14,517 nucleotides of DNA from Chlamydiota bacterium (GTDB taxonomy: Bacteria > Chlamydiota > Chlamydiia > Chlamydiales > Rhabdochlamydiaceae). The translations under genes were made by a program, and so were the position numbers. A model generated the notes under the pieces. It was not told the origin of the DNA. It did not search any database and saw nothing but the letters and a program-made list of their open reading frames with translations. Below are positions 7,301 through 13,223 of the stretch, one piece after another (position 1 is the stretch's first letter; each line of letters begins with the position of its first letter). The DNA is taken from positions 1-14,517 of the forward strand of contig JAAKFC010000019.1 of assembly GCA_011065225.1 (NCBI GenBank). Direction: 5' to 3'.

Positions 7301-9868
7301 CTTGGAATCTTTGCTTAGCGATGAAAGACGTCCCGCGTCATCATAATCGTATTGTGTTGCATTTTCCTCTTCATCCTTTTCTGAAGTCATGTGAAAAACA
7401 TCATAGTTATAGTGGACACTACTTAACCATGTGCCTGGCTGCTTTTGACTTCGCCCATAATGTTCGATATGACTTAGCCGACCTAAATAATCGTATTCAA
7501 AAACACGTACCGTTCCGTCTTTATTGCAATGCCTGTGAAGACTACCCTCTAGATCATACTTAAAAAGTTCCTGAGAACCATCAGGGTACTGAACATTGAT
7601 TGGAGTACCCCGCGTAGTATTCGATTTTTTCGTGAAACCGCCATAGGGATCAGTGATTGCGGTTACATGATCAAAAAAATCATACTGGTATGTATAAGTC
7701 GGTTTAAAATAAGCACTTTCTTCATCTCTCAACTCTGGATAGGTGATAGTTTGGACACGACCGAGATCATCATAAGTAAAAATGGTCTCATTGCCAAATT
7801 TGTCAGTTTCAGACAATTTGTAACCTAATGCATCGTAAGAGGCGTGCGTCTCAAATACATGACCACCAGCCTTCTCAGCCGTATAGGTAAGTCTATTTTG
7901 TAAATCATACCCGTATTCAAAAGATGTCCCAGTTGCAGAATTCTCCTGAGCAATGAGGTTATGATTAGCATCGTAAGTGTAATGAGTTTCATTTCCACTC
8001 GCATCCGTTTCCATGGTGAGAAGACCATTCTCATAAGCTCTCTTTAGGGAATAACGATAAGCGCTATTTGCATCATAGATATCTTGCTGAGTAATGTTTC
8101 CTTCGAGATCGAAATGATTGACAACTCTTTTTAAAAGAACTTCTTTCTTCTCTTCGATATCGAGATATTTTTCTTCAATGACCTCTGGAGCCCCAACGTT
8201 TGGGAACTCCTTTTTAGGAGTCATTTGGGTGATCAGCCTTTGAGGAAGGTAATTGAAAGAAGTTGATTTGGAATCCAATGTGTCCCCATCATCAACCATA
8301 ACTTGGATCAAAACCCCATCTTCATTATAGTCAAAGAACCAACGTTTCTCACAGGTGTTTTTTCGTAAAAGAGCTTTTCTAAGTAGCCAATTTGTTCCTT
8401 TTTTGTAGCAAAGCCGAAGTCCCGAATCTTTAGCATCCTTTTGATACACAACATCAAAGTCCTTCGTAGTAGAATAGGAATAAGTCTTCACATGACACTC
8501 TTGTGTACTATCAGGAATGCCATCTTGATCCACTACTAATGGATATGGATTGGCTCCAGTGAAGTTTCCATATTCTCTTTCTTCAAGAACATTGCCTCTG
8601 TCGTCATATGAAAGGATCTTTGTATAAAATACATTGCCAGAACCATCCTCAATAGACGTTTGAATCAAATTGCAAATGTCTCCGCTTTTTCCCCACTGAT
8701 TCCTTTGGACTCGATAGACAGAACCATCTAGATACTCTTCAACACAAATAAGCTGCAGATCTTCGTTATATCTATGTACAGTTTTCTGATTTGACGGGCC
8801 TTGAATCTCTGTGAATCCACTTCCATCGAATTCAAAGCTATAAGCGAACTTTGTGCATCCAACTTCTGCGCTACTCACTGGAGATGTAACTGATCTCACT
8901 CTGCTTTTATTTGCATTGTCAGCATAGTATTCAATTTCAGTGTATCTCCCTTCTGGAATCTCTTTTTTTATCAATAAAGCACTGCTCCCAATCACTTGAT
9001 ACTGATATTGCAATGAAAACTTATGAGAACGAATCACCTTGGATAAAAGCACTTGACCCGAAGGATCTTGATCGAATTGATACTCAACTGTTTGCCTATC
9101 ACTTGTATCAACACGAACTGTCTTTTCATATTGAACTTTGATCCAGCTTAAGACTTTTTCTTCCCCACTATTTGTCATTTTAATGAAAATAGGGCGCCCC
9201 TGATCATCATATTCATAGAATATTCTATTCCCACTAGGAAGAACTTCCTTTTCGAGGACATAGAATTCTACTAAAGGGTGTTTCATGTAAAATCTCTTAC
9301 CCCCAGAACTGAGAATAAGCTCAAAAAAGTTATTTTCGGCATGAAAATACAGTTCATTATTTTTTTGATTTGTCCACGCATGAGTGTTTCCTCTAGCAGT
9401 GTTTGCCATACAAAAAATCTGATCGTCTACATCCACTTTAAAGAGGGCTTTAGCTTTTTCATTGGTAGTATTTTGCCATCCCACATAGGTGAGAATACTT
9501 CCTTCAGCCATCCCCACATTCACATATGTTCGATCGAATTTTCCTTCCGCAGAAGAAAAAGTTTTCTTCTTTGAGTCTTTTTGAACTGATAAAGTGCATT
9601 GAGGATAGAAACGCCAGCCTCCTAGACTCGTAGCTGATAAACTGTCTTTGCTAGTATAAAATCTTGAAAGAACCAATGAATCAGGCCCAGGGACAATGAG
9701 ATCAACCTCCACCTCAGAATAATCACCATGAATCGTACTGACATTCTCGACTATGCTTGCTGGATCGCCTTCCCTCGATCCTAAATAGATGCTGCTTTGA
9801 GAAGCATCACTTCCAATTGCATTTGAAATTGAAAAGAATCCGAATATTAGAACAATTAAAAAGCGCAT
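4343..9868 (-). CDS. Sec-exported Rhs/YD-repeat polymorphic toxin, 1841 aa
   Basis: The start is set at ATG 9868, seven bases after AAGGAG; an upstream in-frame TTG (9874) lies inside that spacer. Residues 1-20 form a signal peptide (MRFLIVLIFGFFSISNAIGS). Residues about 30-600 look like an N-terminal Rhs shell domain, starting with VDLIVPGPDSLVLSRFYTS. From about 620 many YD repeats follow (YTYDANHN, FTYDDLGRV, FEYDYLGRLS, YDYDRFGRLS), building the cocoon that holds the toxin. The Rhs core near 1465-1545 has RYRGNRTDQETGLICIGCRYYDP and ends PLTYIDYFGL. After it come a Cys-rich linker (CDCERHRDC), a Gly/Ala-rich hydrophobic pretoxin segment near 1600-1700, and a roughly 95-residue tip with RIRYYSLEVPAS, SWMESYNHF and VNRVHPKMINGQ. 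The tip's activity is not recognised. No VgrG, PAAR or secretion genes are nearby. Frame intact. Confidence 0.9.
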   Translation of the reverse strand: MRFLIVLIFGFFSISNAIGSDASQSSIYLGSREGDPASIVENVSTIHGDYSEVEVDLIVPGPDSLVLSRFYTSKDSLSATSLGGWRFYPQCTLSVQKDSKKKTFSSAEGKFDRTYVNVGMAEGSILTYVGWQNTTNEKAKALFKVDVDDQIFCMANTARGNTHAWTNQKNNELYFHAENNFFELILSSGGKRFYMKHPLVEFYVLEKEVLPSGNRIFYEYDDQGRPIFIKMTNSGEEKVLSWIKVQYEKTVRVDTSDRQTVEYQFDQDPSGQVLLSKVIRSHKFSLQYQYQVIGSSALLIKKEIPEGRYTEIEYYADNANKSRVRSVTSPVSSAEVGCTKFAYSFEFDGSGFTEIQGPSNQKTVHRYNEDLQLICVEEYLDGSVYRVQRNQWGKSGDICNLIQTSIEDGSGNVFYTKILSYDDRGNVLEEREYGNFTGANPYPLVVDQDGIPDSTQECHVKTYSYSTTKDFDVVYQKDAKDSGLRLCYKKGTNWLLRKALLRKNTCEKRWFFDYNEDGVLIQVMVDDGDTLDSKSTSFNYLPQRLITQMTPKKEFPNVGAPEVIEEKYLDIEEKKEVLLKRVVNHFDLEGNITQQDIYDANSAYRYSLKRAYENGLLTMETDASGNETHYTYDANHNLIAQENSATGTSFEYGYDLQNRLTYTAEKAGGHVFETHASYDALGYKLSETDKFGNETIFTYDDLGRVQTITYPELRDEESAYFKPTYTYQYDFFDHVTAITDPYGGFTKKSNTTRGTPINVQYPDGSQELFKYDLEGSLHRHCNKDGTVRVFEYDYLGRLSHIEHYGRSQKQPGTWLSSVHYNYDVFHMTSEKDEEENATQYDYDDAGRLSSLSKDSKKVEFFYDSLGQTNGVKKWKSSNAFTLEVQEHDFQGNVIEERIEDSGGKVLSKTQYSHDKAGRLKEVVGYPQNQMSILKKYDYDRFGRLSRITDAFNQVTEIIYEDGYINQWGQRVFKKITIDPLGNKLEEIYDPASHLVEVCRRNKAGEILSLSEFFSDALSNEVCRKDAVVSSGNTSRAFTTRKSYNPGNNLQTLILAAGTSDEKAFAYEYNSYGDISSKLSPGAETPITYQYNNTGRVNSISYKEDSSQKEMVHKLTYDKKGNITEVEMGSTHTLHYKFDPNNQQTSEEIKDEFGSYQLSCSYDGEGLIKSIKLPDGSFIEYEYEGPFVKRVTRFSKEKEERYQYKIVSRDLMGNILEEILPGYAGGRAQSWDHAGRRVRISTDFFQDTIPEGGYDPLDNIKNRETTLDDEKNISSYDYNALSQLISEKGEIERSYSYDSIGNRLKKNNSSYKINDCNQIIEADGVSYTFDPNGNLASKTVQGETWVFEHNVFNQLILIKDPHQTSIAFTYDLQGKRLSKKIEGKGRSGVFRYFYLGQTEIGCIDKKGAITELRVPSNPNHPESSSYISFEIQKEAYVPIYDLQGNVACLVDSQRRKIIESYRYSVFGEEEIINHRGREIVNSAVGNPWRYRGNRTDQETGLICIGCRYYDPEIGRWISPDPAGYLDGPDLYVYCRNNPLTYIDYFGLASEKNGSPVDEKYFYGEYEPRCDCERHRDCKRGGDIANALNGYSSFNLTSLYGFSMDIFTHPRFQGSIQALGGLAEASAGGLATLGTGGFAAPIGWPVLAHGLDQFITGISTAITGRYRDAVTERFLLKIGMSPEWVPFANNLASASFTVGAISFVRNGLIRITPNMHLTTSSPAGINSISQELALGQRANINSAVSLRSKLSGLQKAQKSAVRVRNLPDGRIRYYSLEVPASKQGLTRGVSYVTEWNLNNGQVRSWMESYNHFAEVNRVHPKMINGQTLNSMHYPPIGSELRIK

Positions 9869-9936
9869 CCCCAAACTCCTTGCCTATCGCAGAAAATTTC
9901 TGTCAATCTAAAGGAGTGGATGATACATCAAGCAGC

Positions 9937-9950
9937 CTTCATTAATGAAG
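9937..9950. promoter_or_regulatory. Perfect 14-bp palindrome in the divergent intergenic region
   Basis: CTTCATTAATGAAG reads the same on both strands. It lies 69 bases upstream of the Rhs start and about 120 bases upstream of the divergent 96-residue gene, a sensible place for a dimeric regulator. A TTGACA hexamer reading toward Rhs occurs at 9900-9905 on the minus strand, but no good -10 follows it. The site is seen; its function is inferred. Confidence 0.35.
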
Positions 9951-9990
9951 AAAAAATTCTCGATTTTAGTTAGTCTGGCTCTTGAAAAAA

Positions 9991-10019
9991 TTGGATTGAT
10001 ATTAATCCTGGGATTAATA
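9991..10019 (+). promoter_or_regulatory. Candidate promoter for the 96-residue gene
   Basis: TTGGAT (9991-9996), a 17-base spacer and TTAATA (10014-10019) give a moderate sigma-70/sigma-66-like promoter. Transcription would start near 10026, leaving a leader of about 40 bases before the ATG at 10068. Its -10 half is inside a long palindrome, consistent with a repressor that blocks it. Neither hexamer is a perfect match, so this is a suggestion. Confidence 0.35.
10000..10019. promoter_or_regulatory. Candidate operator: 9-bp inverted repeat with 2-bp centre
   Basis: TATTAATCC-TG-GGATTAATA is perfectly symmetric outside its two central bases. It overlaps the candidate -10 of the downstream gene and sits about 50 bases before the start codon. 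A 20-bp site of this symmetry is typical of a homodimeric helix-turn-helix regulator. It also argues that the hydrophobic-looking reading frame running through 9945-10067 is not translated. Confidence 0.45.
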
Positions 10020-10067
10020 AAACTTTTGTCGCAAAGAAAATCAAGCTCAATAAAAGGAGGAAAAAAC

Positions 10068-10358
10068 ATGACAAGTGCAGTGACTGCTGGGGCAACGAAA
10101 CTATACGAAGTCGAATTTAAGATTGGAGAATCTGGGGTTAAAGATCATTCAAGTATTATTGCCGCTTTATTTGAAAAACATGTAGATAGGAATCCAACTC
10201 CAATAGGAATGGCCCTAAATATTATTTTTTTTGAAAATGGTGTCCAAAAAAATCTTTCATACCCTCTATCGCCAATGGATGCCGCACAATATCTCCAGAA
10301 AATTAATCAACATCAGGGGCAATTCAGAATCGAGGGAAAAGATGTCTACATAATTTAA
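10068..10358 (+). CDS. Unknown soluble protein, 96 aa, divergent from the Rhs operon
   Basis: The frame is open from an ATG at 9945, but that codon has no ribosome binding site. ATG at 10068 has the strongest one in the window (AAAGGAGG, seven bases upstream), so I take it as the start. The product begins MTSAVTAGATKLYEVEFKIG, contains NPTPIGMALNIIFFENGVQK and ends GQFRIEGKDVYII. It looks like a small alpha/beta domain without signal or membrane segment. I do not recognise it. A palindrome at the promoter suggests tight control. Possible roles include a regulator or accessory factor for the Rhs locus or a plasmid maintenance protein. A T-rich stretch follows the stop without a hairpin. Confidence 0.65.
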   Translation: MTSAVTAGATKLYEVEFKIGESGVKDHSSIIAALFEKHVDRNPTPIGMALNIIFFENGVQKNLSYPLSPMDAAQYLQKINQHQGQFRIEGKDVYII

Positions 10359-10380
10359 TTTTTTTTGAATTGGCATTACC

Positions 10381-10551
10381 GTGAAATCGGTACAATACTA
10401 CAGATGTGGGAGAAAACATCTGGGTTTTATGTGCATTAGCAAGCTTTCTAAGCATGAAGAAGCTCTAAAAATTTTCCGAGACGCCAGGGCATCCTTCGAA
10501 TGTCAGAAGCATAGATCAGATTTACTCTGCATTAATCTAACAGAGCACTGA
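10381..10551 (+). pseudogene. TPR-like coding remnant or small gene
   Basis: After a TGA at 10366 the frame stays open to TGA at 10549-10551. From GTG 10381 it would encode 56 residues, or from ATG 10429 40 residues. The peptide includes YYRCGRKHLGFMCISKLSKH and EEALKIFRDARASFECQK, which follows the tetratricopeptide spacing of a Leu-Gly helix, a Lys/His turn and an EEAL..F..A helix. No ribosome binding site precedes either start. It overlaps the convergent initiator gene by 20 bases at its 3' end. I think it is the last TPR unit of a lost gene, although a small expressed peptide is possible. A 7-bp inverted repeat (CAGATGT/ACATCTG, 10401-10422) lies inside it. Confidence 0.35.
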
Positions 10552-12088
10552 TTTGCCTTTTCTTCAAGGCATGCTCCAGTTTTTTTCTGAAATCTTTTTC
10601 CTGATAATTCAGCATAAAAGGACTAAGTCCACTATCATTTATCTCGAGATAATCATGGAGCAATTCAATTTTCATCTTCGGATTATCACACTGACAAGTC
10701 TCTTGCAACTTTTTAGCTAATGTCCTGTTGATTTCCTCGAGGTTTTTGGGAGAACTCTTAGCTGATGCTCGCATTTCAATCAGTGCATCTTGAAAATTTT
10801 TACGCAGCTTTATGGGACTTAATAATTTCGTACACCAATACTTCTTTTCAAGCCCCCAAAGAACTACCTCTTCAATTTCACTTGGAAGTCGTTCTTTCAG
10901 CAAAAGAGCAAATTCCTTTAAATCACTTTGCCTATTCTTTCCTTCAGGCTCTTTTTGCTTCGGGTCTAATTTAGCTAGTTCCTTATAAAAGAAGACAAGA
11001 ATCCCTTCTGCAGATAGAGAGCTCTTATCATTCACCTTCTCCGAGGATTCCTGATTATTTGACCCATCTTCTGTTTTCGCTCCGAAATACTTCTCATCTT
11101 TAAGAAAAAGAATATCAACAGCGTCGTCTCTTTTATAATCAGTTAGATAACCCAGTTTCTTAGCGATCGCATATGACTCTTCAAGAATTTGACTAGCTCT
11201 CTTCTTTTGTCCTCTATAAACCGATTCTGGCATCTTAAGCGCTATGGCAATTTCTTCAGCACTCCAACGTATTTCATAGGGCTTCTTCCGGGTGGCATTT
11301 CTGCGTTTCATCTCATACTGATACCGCAAAAAATATAAAAATTTGAAGGTATAAGAAGAAACTCTTTTTTTACCTGCGATTTTTTGAACTTCCTCTCGCC
11401 AATTGTAAGGGATCATCATAAAATAATTCTCCCTCTGATCTAAGAAAATGGAGCTGGGCATTATTTCGTAATACTTGAGAATTCCAGACTGCTTATCTCG
11501 GATTTCCTTCACAGAAAATAAAGTATCAACAGCTATAACCTCCTCCTTTTTCCATTTCCCCCGCATATCCTTTTCCGGAATGCCTTTAGAGTTATAAGCC
11601 AAGCGATCATAATAAAAGCAATATGGGGTCTTTGCAAAATGATTCAATGCATCAACTCCCCGTTCTACATCTCCGGCACTATTTTTATTCATGCCTGACC
11701 ATTCAAGAATTTGTTTTTGAGTGGCTCTAAGCCTTGGAACTTCAGTTATATACTTGTAAGCAGAGGGAATAGGATGAGGCTTTTCCTGAATTACATCTTC
11801 TGTCTCCATGGGAGCTAAATTCCCCCTATATCCGGTTTCAGAAAATCCCCGCAGAACGCCCTCCATTATCCTAAATTGAATCTCAGTAAGGTCAAATCCA
11901 AATCGTTCAATGCCATCTAGATTTAGGCCTTCTTCTTTAATTCCAGGCCTTCGATCGCTGAATAGGCTAATCTGCCCCTGATTTCCAAGCATATTACGGA
12001 TTGAATGAATTCCAATCTGAGTGACTTGGTAATTTTGATCTTCACTTTCTTGGTTGCGACTTAAATCTTTGGTATTTTCTTCAGCCAT
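10532..12088 (-). CDS. Probable iteron-binding plasmid replication initiator, 518 aa
   Basis: The frame is open from a GTG at 12187, but the candidate promoter lies there. The first ATG at 12088 (MAEENTKDLSRNQ) gives a normal polar N-terminus, though its ribosome binding site is weak. A central region of about residues 215-330 has MIPYNWREEVQKIAGKKRVS, FKFLYFLRYQYEMKRRN and WSAEEIAIALKMPES, which read as winged-helix DNA-binding segments rich in Lys and Arg. The C-terminal third (LSAEGILVFFYKELAKLDPK ... WGLEKKYWCTKLLSPIKLRK) resembles the helicase-loading tail of DnaD/phage replication proteins, with the typical 'kyW...LSp.kLRknF' motif. The gene starts about 100 bases from an iteron array that it probably binds. 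It is not one of the canonical Chlamydia plasmid proteins that I know. Confidence 0.65.
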   Translation of the reverse strand: MAEENTKDLSRNQESEDQNYQVTQIGIHSIRNMLGNQGQISLFSDRRPGIKEEGLNLDGIERFGFDLTEIQFRIMEGVLRGFSETGYRGNLAPMETEDVIQEKPHPIPSAYKYITEVPRLRATQKQILEWSGMNKNSAGDVERGVDALNHFAKTPYCFYYDRLAYNSKGIPEKDMRGKWKKEEVIAVDTLFSVKEIRDKQSGILKYYEIMPSSIFLDQRENYFMMIPYNWREEVQKIAGKKRVSSYTFKFLYFLRYQYEMKRRNATRKKPYEIRWSAEEIAIALKMPESVYRGQKKRASQILEESYAIAKKLGYLTDYKRDDAVDILFLKDEKYFGAKTEDGSNNQESSEKVNDKSSLSAEGILVFFYKELAKLDPKQKEPEGKNRQSDLKEFALLLKERLPSEIEEVVLWGLEKKYWCTKLLSPIKLRKNFQDALIEMRASAKSSPKNLEEINRTLAKKLQETCQCDNPKMKIELLHDYLEINDSGLSPFMLNYQEKDFRKKLEHALKKRQISALLD

Positions 12089-12174
12089 GACAATGCTCAA
12101 AAAGGCGGCATAAATTCTTGGGCCGAAGGTAATTGATTTGCATGATCTGTTCAAGAAAAAACTCAAATGAAAGC

Positions 12175-12203
12175 ATAAATAATACACCAGGTTATGCAGT
12201 CAA
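12175..12203 (-). promoter_or_regulatory. Candidate promoter of the initiator gene, at the edge of the iterons
   Basis: On the minus strand TTGACT (12203-12198), 17 bases and ATTTAT (12180-12175) form a fair promoter. Transcription would begin near 12168, 80 bases before ATG 12088. The first iteron-variant (12205-12219) abuts the -35. An initiator bound there would block its own transcription, a common autoregulatory design in iteron plasmids. The -10 hexamer is poor, so confidence is limited. Confidence 0.35.
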
Positions 12204-12987
12204 ACTCACCATTTGTCACACTTCACTCACATTTTGTCGAACCTTCCTCACTCCACAAACCATTGCGCTCACATTTTGTCGAGCTCAATTTCTATAGCAG
12301 TACCTACAAAAACAAAAGCAACTCAAACGGTTATGCAGTCAAACTCACCATTTGTCACATTTCACTCACATTTTGTCGAACCTTCCTCACCCCACAAACC
12401 ATTGCGCTCACATTTTGTCGAACCTTCCTCACCCCACAAACCATTGCGCTCACATTTTGTCGAGCTCAATTTCTATAGCAGTATCTACAAAAACAAAAGC
12501 AACTCAAACGGTTATGCAGTCAAACTCACCATTTGTCACATTTCACTCACATTTTGTCGAACCTTCCTCACCCCATAAACTATTGCGCTCACATTTTGTC
12601 GAGCTCAATTTCTATAGCAATACCTATAAAACAAAAGCAACTCAAACGGTTATGCAGTCAAACTCACCATTTGTCACATTTCACTCACATTTTGTCGAAC
12701 CTGCCTCACCCCCACAAACTATTGCGCTCACATTTTGTCGAGCTCAATTTCTATAGCAATACCTATAAAACAAAAGCAACTCAAACGGTTATGCAGTCAA
12801 ACTCACCATTTGTCACACTTCACTCACATTTTGTCGAACCTTCCTCACCCAACAAACTATTGCACTCACATTTTGTCGTGGTCTATTCCTCATTTGTTAA
12901 TATACGATCACCAAACGTCGGTCTTTCATTCACATTTTGTCGAATTCACGCTCACATTTTGTCGAATTTACGCTCACATTTTGTCGA
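12191..12987 (+). repeat. Iteron array: 14 core copies plus 5 variant copies in 139-bp higher-order units
   Basis: The core CTCACATTTTGTCGA (or one-base variants) begins at 12226, 12268, 12365, 12407, 12449, 12546, 12588, 12684, 12727, 12823, 12865, 12929, 12951 and 12973. A diverged form, CTCACCATTTGTCAC, begins at 12205, 12344, 12525, 12663 and 12802, always 21 bases before a core. The pattern variant-21-core-42-core plus a shared spacer (GAGCTCAATTTCTATAGCA... to GGTTATGCAGTCAAA) repeats every 138-139 bp, except for one unit lengthened by exactly 42 bp. All copies point the same way. Directly repeated short motifs next to a replication gene are the hallmark of iterons. The plus-strand open frames here follow from the repeats and are not genes. 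There is no CRISPR-like spacer diversity. Confidence 0.85.
12929..12987 (+). repeat. Terminal trio of iterons at exact 22-bp spacing
   Basis: Three copies of CACATTTTGTCGA begin 22 bases apart (the 15-base units at 12929, 12951 and 12973), separated by ATTCACGCT- or ATTTACGCT-type linkers. Two helical turns between copies would place bound proteins on one face. Tandem 22-bp repeats also mark the origin of the classical Chlamydia plasmid (four copies, from established knowledge). This block lies closest to the AT-rich stretch and may be the functional minimal origin, with the longer units acting in copy control. Confidence 0.7.
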
Positions 12988-13009
12988 CCATTTTATAGGG
13001 AAAAACGCG

Positions 13010-13050
13010 CTCTTACATTATTCTAATATATAGTTATTAAAAAATAAGAG
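13010..13050. other. AT-rich stretch beside the iterons, candidate unwinding element
   Basis: Between CTCTTA (13010) and TAAGAG (13050) almost every base is A or T (TTATTCTAATATATAGTTAT and onward). The bounding hexamers are inverted repeats of each other. It starts 22 bases after the last iteron, the expected place for strand opening. From 13051 to 13171 I see no gene or repeat. Confidence 0.4.
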
Positions 13051-13171
13051 TAAGGACTTCTCCCAGTTCTTTTGCAAAAAACAATACTGAAAATGATGTG
13101 AGAACAAAAAAATTGAAGACATTATCGCATTTTACGTTTAGGAAAATGGAGGCAGATCTTATTTAAAATAA

Positions 13172-13200
13172 TTGACTTCAAGAAATGTTCAACCTATGCT
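13172..13200 (+). promoter_or_regulatory. Promoter of the parA/pGP6-D-like operon
   Basis: TTGACT (13172-13177), a spacer of exactly 17 bases, and TATGCT (13195-13200) form the best sigma-70/sigma-66-like promoter in the window. Transcription would start near 13207, about 17 bases before the parA ATG. This makes the more distal ATG at 13185, which lies inside the promoter, an unlikely start. Confidence 0.65.
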
Positions 13201-13223
13201 TTGCTATAGGAAAGGAAGTAAAT

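Larger units (their letters stand above)
12191..13050. other. Probable plasmid replication origin (oriV)
   Basis: The assignment rests on the iteron array, the adjoining initiator gene, the AT-rich segment and the parA operon on the other side, which is the usual basic replicon layout. The spacer of each unit holds TTATGCAGT, only a weak resemblance to a DnaA box (TTWTNCACA). I therefore do not claim DnaA sites. Confidence 0.65.

Noticed and set aside
7825..8034. 69-codon minus-strand frame inside the Rhs gene, and several plus-strand frames across 6134-9574
   Set aside because: Alternative frames of the intact Rhs gene. The YD-repeat frame has clear domain content and the others have none.
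9945..10067. N-terminal hydrophobic extension (MKKKFSILVSLALEKIGL...) of the 96-residue gene
   Set aside because: Its ATG has no ribosome binding site, it contains a 20-bp palindrome and a promoter-like pair, and the internal ATG has the strongest ribosome binding site in the window.
12089..12187. 33-residue N-terminal extension of the initiator from GTG 12187
   Set aside because: No ribosome binding site, and a candidate promoter for the gene lies across 12175-12203. The peptide is Phe/Cys-rich and unlike the rest of the protein.
12191..12810. DnaA boxes at the TTATGCAGT repeats
   Set aside because: Two of the nine bases differ from the consensus at its most conserved end. They may simply be part of the higher-order repeat.
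12191..12987. CRISPR array
   Set aside because: The spacers are themselves repeated, the cores are only about 13-15 bases, and no cas gene is present. The initiator and parA context fits iterons.
12194..13033. Five overlapping plus-strand open frames rich in SHFTHILSNLPHP-type repeats
   Set aside because: They are translations of the iteron DNA in different frames. None has a ribosome binding site, and the frame shifts with the 42- and 139-bp periods.
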